From Sulfurospirillum sp036802865 (GTDB lineage: Bacteria; Campylobacterota; Campylobacteria; Campylobacterales; Sulfurospirillaceae): a stretch of 64,000 nt of DNA. A program made the translations under genes and the position numbers. Within the stretch, counting starts at the first letter, position 1, and each line of letters opens with the position of its first letter. The DNA lies in the NCBI RefSeq assembly GCF_036802865.1, contig NZ_DAIRVK010000004.1:124001-188000 (forward strand), read 5' to 3'. The notes under the pieces were generated by a model. It had not been told where the DNA came from. It saw nothing but the letters and a program-made list of their open reading frames with translations, and ran no database searches. Shown one piece after another: positions 18,935 through 28,349 of the stretch.

Positions 18935-21436
18935 GTGGAAAAATATGTTCAAATGTATTCAGATTTTATAACCAAAAACTACAGAGCCGTTTTATCGTAT
19001 TTATTTGTATTGACTGTAGTGTTTGGCTACTTTGCTGTGCATCTCAATGTCGATGCCTCCGCAGAAACATTATTGCTTGAAAATGACAAAGATTTAAAGT
19101 TAACCAGAGAGATTCATAAGCGATACACAAGCTCAGACTACCTCGTCATAGCGTTTTCTCCTAATGACGCGATGCTCTCCGATAAGACACTTAATGCACT
19201 CAAAAGCCTCAAAGAAGCTCTTTTAAAAATTGAGGGCGTGGAGAGTGTTGTCAGTATTCTTGATGTTCCACTGCTTGAAAGTCCACCACGATCTATCAAA
19301 GAGATTATAGGCGATACACGAACACTCGAAAGTAAAGATATAGATAAAGAGATGGTGCAACAAGAGTTAACGACAAGCCCACTTTACAAAGACAATCTTG
19401 TGAGCTCTGACTTTAAAACAACGTCAATTTTGATCAATCTTAAAGAGGATGTGGAGTACAAGGAGTTTCTCAAAGCACGTAATGCACTTCTTGATAAAAA
19501 ACAAGCAGGTCAACTGACAAAAGAGGAAGAGCTTCAACTTGAAAAAATAAAAAAAGAGTTTAAAGCTTATCGCGCTACTTCAAAAGATGAGTCACATATT
19601 TTGATTAATGAGATCAGAAAAACCATTGATGCACACCAAGAAGCAGGTCAGCTGTTTTTAGGCGGTGTGTTGATGGTTGCAGATGATATGATTAGCTTTG
19701 TTAAAAGTGACATCAAGACATATGGTACATCGGTAATACTCATTATGACCTTTGTTCTTTGGCTGATTTTTAGGCAGATACGTTATGTCATGATTCCCAT
19801 AACTGTTGCATTTTCTGCGGTGATGATTACAGCGGGCATATACGCACTTTTTGGTTTTGAAGTGACGGTCATTTCATCAAACTTTGTCTCCATGCAACTC
19901 ATTATGGCTATATCTCTATCAATACATCTGGTGTCAAACTACAGAGAAAATTACATCAATAATCCTGATTTAACCCAAAATGAGCTCATAAGCCTGACGA
20001 TGAAAAAAATGGTTTTGCCTATGTCCTTTGTTGTGTTAAGCTCGGTGGCTGCTTATATGTCATTGATTAGCAGTGGCATACTTCCTGTCATAAACTTTGG
20101 ATGGATGATGGCGGTAGCATCGTGTATATCGTTTCTTTTCGCTATTACATTCTCGCCTGCAATTTTGATGGCATTAAAGAAAAAAAATCCCGTACAGACC
20201 TATGATAAATTTACAAAAATAACGTTAACATTTGCAAACATCACAAAAGAGTACCCAAAAACAATCTATCTTGTTTCACTGGGCGTTGTTATATTCAGCA
20301 TTATCGGTACAACACAGTTGGTGGTTGAAAACAGTGTCATTAATTACTTCAAAGAGAAAACAGAAATTTACCAAGGTATGAAAAAAATAGATGAGAAGCT
20401 TGGGGGAACAACTCCGCTTGAAGTGGTCGTGAGATTTCCAAAGCAAGAGAGTACGGAAGAAAGCTCAACCTCTAACGCATTGGATAGTTTTGAAAAAGAG
20501 TTTAATGAAGCAAAAAATGAGTCACAATACTGGTTTACAGACCAAAAGATGGATAAAATCCTTGAAATTCAAAAATACTTAGAAAGCATTCATGGTGCTG
20601 GCAATGTCTCATCGCTTGCAACGCTTTTAAGGGTTGGAGAGATCGTTAAAAAAGGGCAGAGATTTGACAACTTTGAGTTAGGTGTTCTTTATAACCAACT
20701 GCCTGAAAAATACAAAAATATGCTTTTAAACTCGTTTATCAATATGGAAAATAACGAAGCACGATTTGTTATAAGAATCAAAGACTCTTCAAAAGATCTC
20801 AGACGCGAAGGTTTGATTAACACCATAAGAACAGGATTGGAAAAAGAGGTTGGGCTGAAAGAGGGCGAGTTTGATATTGTCGGTATGATGGTTTTATACA
20901 ACAATATGCTCCAATCACTCTATAAAACGCAAATTTTAACCGTTGGTGAAACGGTAGCCATCGTTGGTTTGATGTTCTTATTTTTATTTAGATCCCTAAA
21001 AGTAGGGCTTATCGCTATTGTTGTCAATATCATTCCTATAGGCATTGTCTTTGGTATTATGGGTGTTTTCAAAATACCGCTAGACATTATGAATATTACC
21101 ATTGCCGCCATTGCTTTTGATATGGCACTAAACAATACGGTCTATTATTACTTGCGATTTAGGCATGAAATTAAGAAAGATGGCGACTATGTTGCCACTA
21201 TGTATAGAACGCATGGAAGTGTCGGTAATCCGATGTACTACTGTTCAGGAGTGTCCGTCATAGGCTTTATTGTTTTGGTCACCTCAAATTTCATCCCAAC
21301 ACTTGTCTTTGGACTCTTGACCGTTGTGACGATCTTCGTAGCTATTATCGCAGATCTTTTGCTTTCACCATTGTTACTCATAACATTTAAAGCTTTTGGC
21401 AAACCGGTTATTCACAAGAACACTGAGGAAAAATAA
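18935..21436 (+). CDS. RND/MMPL-family exporter
   Basis: An 833-aa protein with the RND layout: one N-terminal helix (YRAVLSYLFVLTVVFGYFAV), a large periplasmic domain, a five- to six-helix block from about residue 265, a second periplasmic loop with a Ser/Glu-rich insert (ESTEESSTSNALDSFEKEF), and a final helix block. The length fits hydrophobe/amphiphile or hopanoid-type MMPL transporters working without a fused adaptor. GTG 18935 is the start, with AGAGGCAAATAGGAAA upstream. Substrate unknown; no adaptor or outer-membrane partner adjoins it. Confidence 0.85.
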   Translation: MEKYVQMYSDFITKNYRAVLSYLFVLTVVFGYFAVHLNVDASAETLLLENDKDLKLTREIHKRYTSSDYLVIAFSPNDAMLSDKTLNALKSLKEALLKIEGVESVVSILDVPLLESPPRSIKEIIGDTRTLESKDIDKEMVQQELTTSPLYKDNLVSSDFKTTSILINLKEDVEYKEFLKARNALLDKKQAGQLTKEEELQLEKIKKEFKAYRATSKDESHILINEIRKTIDAHQEAGQLFLGGVLMVADDMISFVKSDIKTYGTSVILIMTFVLWLIFRQIRYVMIPITVAFSAVMITAGIYALFGFEVTVISSNFVSMQLIMAISLSIHLVSNYRENYINNPDLTQNELISLTMKKMVLPMSFVVLSSVAAYMSLISSGILPVINFGWMMAVASCISFLFAITFSPAILMALKKKNPVQTYDKFTKITLTFANITKEYPKTIYLVSLGVVIFSIIGTTQLVVENSVINYFKEKTEIYQGMKKIDEKLGGTTPLEVVVRFPKQESTEESSTSNALDSFEKEFNEAKNESQYWFTDQKMDKILEIQKYLESIHGAGNVSSLATLLRVGEIVKKGQRFDNFELGVLYNQLPEKYKNMLLNSFINMENNEARFVIRIKDSSKDLRREGLINTIRTGLEKEVGLKEGEFDIVGMMVLYNNMLQSLYKTQILTVGETVAIVGLMFLFLFRSLKVGLIAIVVNIIPIGIVFGIMGVFKIPLDIMNITIAAIAFDMALNNTVYYYLRFRHEIKKDGDYVATMYRTHGSVGNPMYYCSGVSVIGFIVLVTSNFIPTLVFGLLTVVTIFVAIIADLLLSPLLLITFKAFGKPVIHKNTEEK

Positions 21437-21600
21437 AAAAATTAATTCTAAAATAGTGATAGGCTAGTTTGATAATAGACAATTTATTTAAGAGTGCCTA
21501 TCTCTTTTATCTTCCACATTTTAAATTTTTTAATATAGTAGAAATGTAATATTTACAATCGTTTGGAAAGAAAGTACGATGAAGGAAGTTTTAAAAAAAG

Positions 21601-21685
21601 TGGTGCGGATAAAGAGACTCGAACTCCCATGCCTCTCGGCACCAGATCCTAAGTCTGGCGTGTCTACCAATTTCACCATATCCGC
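21601..21685 (-). tRNA. tRNA-Leu (anticodon TAG)
   Basis: Acceptor GCGGATA pairs with TATCCGC, followed by discriminator A and encoded CCA. The anticodon arm CCAGA-CTTAGGA-TCTGG gives TAG. A class II variable arm (TGCCGAGAGGCA) is present, as expected for Leu. The last of five same-strand tRNA genes. Confidence 0.95.
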
Positions 21686-21732
21686 ACACAACAGTAGTAA
21701 ATTTTGCGAAGCTGAGGCTCCGTCTTAAAAGG

Positions 21733-21809
<77 letters not shown>

Positions 21810-21827
21810 ATCTTCTCGGTTTTAAGG

Positions 21828-21904
21828 TGGTGCGCTCGAAAGGAGTCGAACCTACAACCTACGGATCCGAAGTCCGTTGCTCTATCCAATTGAGCTACGA
21901 GCGC
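21828..21904 (-). tRNA. tRNA-Arg (anticodon TCG)
   Basis: Acceptor GCGCTCG pairs with CGAGCGC, with discriminator A and encoded CCA. The anticodon loop CTTCGGA between ACGGA and TCCGT gives TCG. Strongly similar to the neighbouring Arg gene in the D arm. Confidence 0.95.
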
Positions 21905-21927
21905 ATAAAACTTGCTCTTTGGTCTAA

Positions 21928-22004
21928 TGGGGTGAGTGATGGGGATCGAACCCACGACCCTCAGAACCACAACCTGATGCTCTAACCGACTGAGCTACAC
22001 CCAC
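21928..22004 (-). tRNA. tRNA-His (anticodon GTG)
   Basis: The loop TTGTGGT between CAGG-type stems gives GTG. The acceptor GTGGGTG pairs with CACTCAC, and position 73 is C, the His identity base. The extra 5' G(-1) of tRNA-His is encoded at 22005. CCA is encoded. Confidence 0.95.
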
Positions 22005-22026
22005 CATCATTTTAAAAATTATAACA

Positions 22027-22104
22027 TGGTCGGGGCGAAAGGATTCGAACCTTCGACCCCCTGGTCCCAAACCAGGTGCGCTGACCAGACTGCGCTACGC
22101 CCCG
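22027..22104 (-). tRNA. tRNA-Pro (anticodon TGG)
   Basis: Acceptor CGGGGCG pairs with CGCCCCG, with encoded CCA. The anticodon loop TTTGGGA between CCTGG and CCAGG gives TGG. First gene of the five-tRNA cluster in transcription order. Confidence 0.95.
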
Positions 22105-22183
22105 ACATTTAAAAAAACCTAAGTTGGTCTTTTTAAGGCTGAAATTCTATCTAAAATACAGCCTTTTGTCAAGGAAAAGTTTT

Positions 22184-22975
22184 TTAGGCTTTTGGATTGA
22201 ACTCTATAAGCCCTTCTGTTGGAGAACTAGCTGTTGCAAAAGGCTTTTTAGCAATGCGTCCAGCTAGGAAGCTCGAACGTCCTGCTAGGACAGCGTGTTT
22301 CATTGCTTCTGCCATTAAAATCGGGTTTTTAGCTTGTGCAATGGCAGTGTTTGTTAAAACACCATCTGCACCAATTTCCATAGCAATTGCTGCATCGCTT
22401 GCACAGCCAATGCCTGCATCAACAATCACTGGGATGCTAACGGCTTCTTTGATGAAGAGAACATTGTAACGGTTTTGGATGCCAAGCCCACTGCCGATAG
22501 GTGATGCTAAAGGCATAACAGCAGCACTCCCCGCATTTTCGAGTCGTTTTGCCATGATAGGATCGTCATTGGTATAGGTCATGATCGTAAAGCCATCACG
22601 GGCTAGAACTTCACATGCTTTGAGTGTTTCCATTACGTCTGGGTAGAGTGTTTTTGCTGTATCTCCAATGACTTCAAGTTTGATGAGATCAAGTCCTGTT
22701 GCTTCTCTGACCATTCTAAAAAGAGTGATGGCATCTTCTGCCGTGGTACATCCAGCAGAGTTTGGAAGTAGTTTAATGTCAGTACCTTTGAAGTAGTCCA
22801 TGAGATTTTCTTCGTTGGGATTGGTGATGTTGACACGACGAACAGCCACCGTAATTAGTTTTGAACCACTAGCAATTGTTGCATCTTTCGTGGTCTGAAA
22901 GTCAGGGTATTTGCCACTTCCTACGATTAAACGGCTTGCAAATTCAATATTGCCGACTTTGAGAATGTCGTTCAT
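22184..22975 (-). CDS. thiG: Thiazole synthase ThiG
   Basis: A 263-aa TIM-barrel enzyme that makes the thiazole phosphate moiety of thiamine in the cytoplasm from deoxyxylulose phosphate, dehydroglycine and ThiS-thiocarboxylate. Family motifs are FASRLIVGSGKYPDF, VAVRRVNI (the NxRR-like region), LLPNSAGCTTAEDAI, PLASPIGSGLGIQN and VIVDAGIGCASDAAIAMEIG. I start at ATG 22975 (MNDILKVGNIEF) with AGGAATT upstream; an earlier Met lies within purN. It follows purN by 1 bp. Confidence 0.95.
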   Translation of the reverse strand: MNDILKVGNIEFASRLIVGSGKYPDFQTTKDATIASGSKLITVAVRRVNITNPNEENLMDYFKGTDIKLLPNSAGCTTAEDAITLFRMVREATGLDLIKLEVIGDTAKTLYPDVMETLKACEVLARDGFTIMTYTNDDPIMAKRLENAGSAAVMPLASPIGSGLGIQNRYNVLFIKEAVSIPVIVDAGIGCASDAAIAMEIGADGVLTNTAIAQAKNPILMAEAMKHAVLAGRSSFLAGRIAKKPFATASSPTEGLIEFNPKA

Positions 22976-22976
22976 T

Positions 22977-23555
22977 TTAATTCCTATTGAGTAAATTTTT
23001 AACGGTTTCGGGAAGGAGTTCATGCTCTAGTGCGTGGATTTTTTCTTCAAAATCTTCTAAACGCATCCCTTCATTTTTTTCAAAATAGCGTTGTGCGATG
23101 ATTTCACCGCCATCGAGCTCTTCACTAACGTAATGCACGCTGATGCCAGCAACTTTCATGGGTGAATCAAAACTCTCCTTTATAGCATTGCCGCCCTTAA
23201 AAAGGGGTAGGAGTGAAGGATGTAAATTGATCGCTTTAACCTGCTTTGTGAAATAAGGCGTGAGAAAACGCATAAATCCTGCGAGTACAGTAAGCTCAGC
23301 ACCACTCTTTTGAATTGCCTCTACAAGGGCTTTATCAAAGGCTTCACGGCTTGTGTAGAGCGTATGATCGATAATGATAGGCTCTATGCCATAATTTCGG
23401 GATCTTTCGATTCCTGCCGCATTGGGACGGTTGCAAATAGTGGTTGCAACTTCAATTTTACAGTGTTCAAAGACTTGGTTGTGAAGTGTTGCAAGAAGTT
23501 TTTCAAGATTGCTTCCTTCACCACTGAATAAAATAGCAATTTTTTTTATAACCAT
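22977..23555 (-). CDS. purN: Phosphoribosylglycinamide formyltransferase PurN
   Basis: A 192-aa enzyme of de novo purine synthesis that transfers formyl from 10-formyl-THF to GAR. It starts with the phosphate-binding loop IAILFSGEGSNLEKLL; later motifs are LAGFMRFLTPYF, INLHPSLLPLFKG (with the catalytic Asn-His), AGISVHYVSEELDGGEIIAQ. Full family length. It overlaps the end of nnrDE by 10 nt and is followed directly by thiG, so a three-gene transcript is likely. Confidence 0.95.
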   Translation of the reverse strand: MVIKKIAILFSGEGSNLEKLLATLHNQVFEHCKIEVATTICNRPNAAGIERSRNYGIEPIIIDHTLYTSREAFDKALVEAIQKSGAELTVLAGFMRFLTPYFTKQVKAINLHPSLLPLFKGGNAIKESFDSPMKVAGISVHYVSEELDGGEIIAQRYFEKNEGMRLEDFEEKIHALEHELLPETVKNLLNRN

Positions 23556-24943
23556 TTAAGACCTTTACAAATATCAATCGGGGTGAATGCAAAATTATTA
23601 TATTTAAATTTCTTTGCAACTAAAGTGTGGGCTAATGAAGCGCTAATCGCAGCATCTTTGAGGGTATACCCTTGGGCAATCAGTGCTCCTATCATGCCAG
23701 CCAATACATCGCCACTGCCACCTTTTGCCAAAGCTTGCGTTCCATAGGTGTTAATGAAAAGCTCTCCATTGTATGCGATAATGGAGTTGGCTCCTTTGAG
23801 AACGAGTACAACGTGAGGGAATGCGAGACTAAAGCGTTTGGCGTACTGAAAGCGGTTTTCTTGAATCTTTTCAATGCTGATTTTTTCGTGGCATGTAAGC
23901 TCTAAAATGGAGCTAAACTCTTTGGGGTGCGGTGTTAAAACCAGAGGTTTCTGAGACGCAATAAGTTCTATGATGAGTGGATGATGTGATAAGGATGCAT
24001 CAATGACCAATGGTAGGGCATTAGAGAGCAGAAGTGTACGAATCATCGCTTCATCAAAGGGTACTTCCAAGCCCATACCTGCGACAATAACGTTGGCATT
24101 TTTAGGAAGAGTGAGGCTGTTCATAAGATAAACAGGTAATTTTTTAGATTTTTCACCCACTAGTGTGACGAGTCCTGCTCCAAAATGAAAAGCTCCCATG
24201 CCAGCAAGTTGTGCGGCACCTTCTTTGCAACCTTGAACAATGGCAACATGCCCAAAAGAGCCTTTATTTGCATTTTTCTTTTCTCTTAGGGGAAGCTTGA
24301 GATCGCTCTTGCGCAGGAGAAAGACGGAAGTCATAGTTTCATAGTGTTTGCGCGCAATACCAAGGTTTCCTACTTTGATTTTTCCTACAGCGTCTTTAAC
24401 GTTATCATTCAAAAGGCACAGTTTTAAAGCGCCCATTGCAATGGTTTCATCTGCTTGAAAAATCGATGAACTCAGACGAAGATCATTGAGAATTCCACTG
24501 GGAATATCGCAAGCGATTTTAAAGCCTTTTTTAGCGTTAAGTGCTTCAATTAGCGCACAGTTTTGCTCATCCAAAGGACGGTTCAGTCCTGCCCCAAATA
24601 GAGCATCTACGTAAATGTCAGCATTTATAAGCGCATCAACGATAGGAACACCAATTTTTTTGGCACGCTCAAGCTGAAGTTTAGCAAGATTTGATTTGAG
24701 CTCAAACGGGAAATAGATGCTCACATTAAATGTCCCATGAAGCAATCTTGCCGCTACAACACCATCCGCACCATTGTTCCCTGTACCGCAGACGAAGAGC
24801 GCACTCTTTGTAGGTGTAAGCTTTTTTTTAACGGCACGAGCGAGTGCAATTCCCGCATGTTCCATTAAAATTTCAGGGGTAAGTCCAAAAGTAGTATAAC
24901 AACGCTCATCCAAACTGTTTGTCTCTTCATAGACATAATGCAT
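23546..24943 (-). CDS. nnrD: Bifunctional NAD(P)H-hydrate epimerase/dehydratase
   Basis: A 465-aa fusion. The N-terminal ~200 residues are the YjeF_N epimerase (FVCGTGNNGADGVVAARLL, ACDIPSGI) and the C-terminal ~250 are the ADP/ATP-dependent dehydratase of the ribokinase fold (GSFGHVAIVQGCKEGAAQLA, LTPHPKEFSSI, TYGTQALAKGGSGDVLAGMI). It repairs damaged NAD(P)H hydrates. This fused form is common in bacteria. It starts 9 bp after the comM fragment's stop codon on the same strand, so comM and nnrDE probably shared a transcript before the insertion. Confidence 0.92.
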   Translation of the reverse strand: MHYVYEETNSLDERCYTTFGLTPEILMEHAGIALARAVKKKLTPTKSALFVCGTGNNGADGVVAARLLHGTFNVSIYFPFELKSNLAKLQLERAKKIGVPIVDALINADIYVDALFGAGLNRPLDEQNCALIEALNAKKGFKIACDIPSGILNDLRLSSSIFQADETIAMGALKLCLLNDNVKDAVGKIKVGNLGIARKHYETMTSVFLLRKSDLKLPLREKKNANKGSFGHVAIVQGCKEGAAQLAGMGAFHFGAGLVTLVGEKSKKLPVYLMNSLTLPKNANVIVAGMGLEVPFDEAMIRTLLLSNALPLVIDASLSHHPLIIELIASQKPLVLTPHPKEFSSILELTCHEKISIEKIQENRFQYAKRFSLAFPHVVLVLKGANSIIAYNGELFINTYGTQALAKGGSGDVLAGMIGALIAQGYTLKDAAISASLAHTLVAKKFKYNNFAFTPIDICKGLKWL

Positions 24944-24952
24944 CGGTTTCTC

Positions 24953-25590
24953 CTAACGCTTGCGGAAGCTAAGGGCTTCTAAAAGGTACTCTTGGGTGAT
25001 TATATCACTTTGTGCCAGATCGGCAATTGTGCGCGCGATACGGAGTATTTTATGAATGCTTCGTTGGCTGAGTCCAAAGCGGCTTTGTGCCATTTCTAAG
25101 CTCTCCTTCGCCTGTGAATCAAGCGTGCAAAAATGCATCGTATTGTGCTCATCCAGTTTGCCATTGAGTTCGTTTTGCCCACGTTTCTTTTGCATAATAA
25201 ATGCGTGTAAGACGTGATCAAACATCGCTTTGGAGTCTAAACCTTGCTCTTTAGAGCTCTCTTCACTCATTTGCACGTAAAGATCGATACGGTCCATGAT
25301 AGGCTCAGAAATACGGTTTTTATAACGGCTTATCTCTACTTCGGAACAGCGACACTCATGGGTTTGACTGAAAAGATTGCCACAAGGACAAGGATTTTGT
25401 GCGGCAGCAAAAAGAAATTTGGTCGCATAACTGACTTTTGTATTGACACGTGAAATGAGGACACGATGGTCTTCCAAAGGTTCTCTAAGACTTTCTAAAA
25501 CAGCTTTAGAAAAGTTGGGAAATTCATCAAAAAATAGGATACCATTATGTGCCAATGCAATTTCACCTGCACGACTTTGGTTACTACCCC
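24953..25590 (-). pseudogene. comM: comM, C-terminal half (split by the Tn7-like element)
   Basis: Encodes the second half of the Mg-chelatase-like AAA+ helicase ComM: SNQSRAGEIALAHNGILFFD (Walker B), REPLEDHRVLISR, AAQNPCPCGN with the zinc-like CPCG/CRC cysteines, and a helical C-terminus ending EALSFRKR. The frame continues into the transposon to a Met at 25678, but homology stops at 25590, where the element begins. Joined to 57603-58505 it restores an uninterrupted gene. ComM drives branch migration of the recombination intermediate in natural transformation. Confidence 0.93.
25586..25590. repeat. Left target-site duplication (ACCCC)
   Basis: Five bases immediately before the TGTC terminus. 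The identical five bases follow the other terminus at 57603-57607, as expected for Tn7-family insertion. Confidence 0.93.
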
Positions 25591-25692
25591 TGTCAATTCC
25601 AGTTAAAGATGCTACAGACAAGAGAATCCTAGGTGGTTTAAGCATGATTTTTCTAACAATAAATAATACATATTGCAATAAAACATGCTACA
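25591..25692 (+). repeat. Transposon left end with TnsB-type binding repeats
   Basis: The terminus TGTCAATTCCAGTTAAAGAT is followed by ATGCTACA at 25609-25616 and a second copy in similar context at 25685-25692 (TTAAAGATGCTACAGAC and ATAAAACATGCTACAACC). The same repeat recurs at the right end in the opposite orientation. Repeated A-rich plus ATGCTACA units at both ends are what TnsB-family transposases bind. Confidence 0.85.
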
Positions 25693-25740
25693 ACCTTTCA
25701 ATTTTACAGTAAACTATTATACAATATTCAAGGTGATAGA

Positions 25741-26454
25741 ATGAAGATATCAATGAAAAATAGGAAAATTGGTTACACTTATGGCAGTGTTTCTGGTAAT
25801 TTTTCATTTAGACAAGAGAAGAGTATTGCGTTTGAATCCCTACTTGAAAAAGATTTACTCACGTTATTAGAGTACAATCAAAAAGTTCTTGATGTCGTTG
25901 AACAGCCAGTGACTTTAGAATATACCAATAATAATGGTAGAGAAGCCTCATATACTCCTGATTTCCTTGTCTATTTTAAGACAAAAATTGGAGGCAGTAT
26001 ATTTTCGCCTTATGATAAACCTCTACTTATTGAGGTAAAACCACATGATATCCTCCGTAAAAAATTTAATGAACTACGACCAAAATTTAAAATCGCAATG
26101 AAGTATGCTATAGAAAATGGATTTATCTTTAAAATATACGATGAGAGAAGAATTCGTGGTGTATATTTTCAAAATATTTCTTTTATTGAAAGATATAAAA
26201 CACTTCAGTATGATCCCGATGAAGAAAAGCGAATTTTAAGCCATTTAGAAAAATTAGGTCAAACCACAATTGATCATGTGCTTGCATATTTATATGTGTC
26301 CCAAACACAAAGAGGTATAGCGATTGGTCAGATTTGGAACATACTTGCAAATCATAAAATTGCGTGTGATATGCATATCCCTTTAACTCAGAATTCAACT
26401 ATTTGGATCAATGGTGATGATAGATTTGATGAAGAAGGAGATTCCCTTGAGTGA
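25741..26454 (+). CDS. tnsA: TnsA-like transposon endonuclease
   Basis: A 237-aa protein of the TnsA restriction-endonuclease-like family, which cuts the 5' ends of the transposon so that it moves cut-and-paste. Candidate catalytic residues are E32 or E36 (IAFESLLEKDLL), D74 (YTPDFLVYF) and E98-x-K100 (LLIEVKPHD). The second half matches the helical TnsA C-terminal domain that contacts TnsC (SHLEKLGQTTIDHVLAYLYV). It is the first gene inside the left end; AAGGTG precedes the ATG. In Tn6022 the corresponding gene is tniC. Confidence 0.9.
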   Translation: MKISMKNRKIGYTYGSVSGNFSFRQEKSIAFESLLEKDLLTLLEYNQKVLDVVEQPVTLEYTNNNGREASYTPDFLVYFKTKIGGSIFSPYDKPLLIEVKPHDILRKKFNELRPKFKIAMKYAIENGFIFKIYDERRIRGVYFQNISFIERYKTLQYDPDEEKRILSHLEKLGQTTIDHVLAYLYVSQTQRGIAIGQIWNILANHKIACDMHIPLTQNSTIWINGDDRFDEEGDSLE

Positions 26455-28336
26455 AAAAAATGACAATGCTCATCAGCTTGATAGGCGATCCGTTCAATAC
26501 AATATTAATGATTATGTTGAGTATGAAGATGAAGCGTATCGAATAACACAGCCATTAGATTTTTACGAGGTAGTTGGAGTTAATGTTCATACAAAGATTG
26601 CTCGAAGACTTCTTATTAAAAATTTAAAGCCTATATCAGTGCAAAATACTACTGATAATAGCTATATCAAGCGAGATTTAGAAGAAATCACAGATAAAGA
26701 TTGGCTGGAAGCTCAAAAACGCTTTCAAGCGATTATTCCATTACTTCAAGGTACCTCACGTGCTGAAATTGAAAAACATGCAGAAGAATTAGGTATTCAC
26801 TATACAACGCTTTATCGCTGGCATCGATGTTATCTTTCAACAGGTACGATTACAGGAATACTTTCACATAAAAAAGGTCGCAAGGCTGGAGAAATTAAAA
26901 TCCCAAGTCGAGTTGAAGCTATTATCCAAGAGATGATTGATAAATATTATCTTACAAAGCAAAGGCTCTCTATTCCTTTTGTCATCCAAAAAGTCTTTTT
27001 CCAGTGTCAGCAAGAAAATTTAGTGTTTCCAAGTGCAAATACAATCCGTAATCGTATTGCTAGCGTGTCTGAGTATTATCGTTTGAAACGACAAGGTGAA
27101 GCTTCTTTAGCAAAAGATAAATATGATCCAAAACCCAATCATTTTAATGCAGATTATCCACTACAGATTGTCCAAATGGATCATACAAAAATGGATATTA
27201 CAGTAGTTGATGAAGAAACTAGAAAGTCTATTGGTAGACCTTGGGTGACATTAGCAATTGATATTTACAGTCGTATGATCGTGGGTTATTATTTGAGTTT
27301 GGATGCTCCAAGTGCAACATCTTTAGCTATTTGTATGACAAATGTTGCTATGCCAAAAGATGACTTACTTCTTAGATTGGATATTAATGCAGAATGGCCT
27401 GTCTGGGGTAAAATGCAAACTTTACATGCAGATAACGGTCCTGATTTTAAATCAGATGCATTAAGAAAAGGCTGTTTAGCTCATGGAATACACACTAATT
27501 TTAGACCAATTCCGAAAAAGGAGTATGGTGGTCATATTGAGCGTTTGATGGGAACTGTTATGAAAGAGGTACACTCTCTTCCAGGCACAACTTTTTCGAA
27601 TATTAAAGAACGGCAGTCTTATGATTCTGATGGTAATGCAACAATGACATTTTTAGAGCTTGAAAAATGGCTTGTTACATTTATTACAAAAGTTTACAAT
27701 AGGCGAAGGCATTCTACTTTAGGGATATCTCCAGAGTTAAAATGGCAAGAAGGAATTTTTGGAAATGCAACTAAACAAGGAACAGGTTATCCTCCAAAGC
27801 CTTCCGATCCACAAAGCTTTTTAATTGATTTTTTACCTAGCTATAGCAGAACGATTCAACGAAATGGAGTCAATATTGATGGTTTAAACTATTACGATCA
27901 TGCCTTGCGCCCCTTTATTAATGCCATAGATCCTGATACAAAAAAGAAAAAGCAATTCACTTTTAAGCGAGATATTAGAGATATGGGGCAAGTGTGGTTT
28001 TATGACGATATGACACAAACATATTATAAAATTAAACTCGCTAATGGTGAGATACCACCAATGAGTGCTTCTGAATACAAAGAAGTGCGTAAAGTGATTG
28101 GTAAAAAGAATGCTGCATCTATCTCAGATCATGAGATTATTGAAGCCAGAGAGGAATTACATAGGCAAGCCTTAGCTGCTTCTAGTAAAAGTAAAAAAGT
28201 AAGGCGAGAGCTAGAAAAAGCCAAAATTCATAAGGCTCGCCCAGAACTTGCTTCATCAAAAGAAATCAAAATTGATTCAAAGAAAATAGAGATTGACGAC
28301 TCTTTGTGGGATGATGATATCCCTGTCTTTAATTAA
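26447..28336 (+). CDS. tnsB: TnsB-like DDE transposase
   Basis: A 629-aa transposase with an N-terminal helix-turn-helix (HAEELGIHYTTLYRWHRCYL) and a retroviral-integrase core. The catalytic triad is D245 (QMDHTKMDI), D329 (HADNGPDFKSD) and E365 (YGGHIERLMG), with the 35-residue gap typical of TnsB. A Lys/Arg-rich tail ending IEIDDSLWDDDIPVF probably contacts TnsC. I favour TTG 26447 (LSEKNDN), which has GGAG 6 nt upstream and overlaps the tnsA stop; ATG 26411 or 26429 are alternatives. It cuts and joins the 3' ends. Confidence 0.93.
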   Translation: MSEKNDNAHQLDRRSVQYNINDYVEYEDEAYRITQPLDFYEVVGVNVHTKIARRLLIKNLKPISVQNTTDNSYIKRDLEEITDKDWLEAQKRFQAIIPLLQGTSRAEIEKHAEELGIHYTTLYRWHRCYLSTGTITGILSHKKGRKAGEIKIPSRVEAIIQEMIDKYYLTKQRLSIPFVIQKVFFQCQQENLVFPSANTIRNRIASVSEYYRLKRQGEASLAKDKYDPKPNHFNADYPLQIVQMDHTKMDITVVDEETRKSIGRPWVTLAIDIYSRMIVGYYLSLDAPSATSLAICMTNVAMPKDDLLLRLDINAEWPVWGKMQTLHADNGPDFKSDALRKGCLAHGIHTNFRPIPKKEYGGHIERLMGTVMKEVHSLPGTTFSNIKERQSYDSDGNATMTFLELEKWLVTFITKVYNRRRHSTLGISPELKWQEGIFGNATKQGTGYPPKPSDPQSFLIDFLPSYSRTIQRNGVNIDGLNYYDHALRPFINAIDPDTKKKKQFTFKRDIRDMGQVWFYDDMTQTYYKIKLANGEIPPMSASEYKEVRKVIGKKNAASISDHEIIEAREELHRQALAASSKSKKVRRELEKAKIHKARPELASSKEIKIDSKKIEIDDSLWDDDIPVFN

Positions 28337-28349
28337 ACGAGGTAATCCC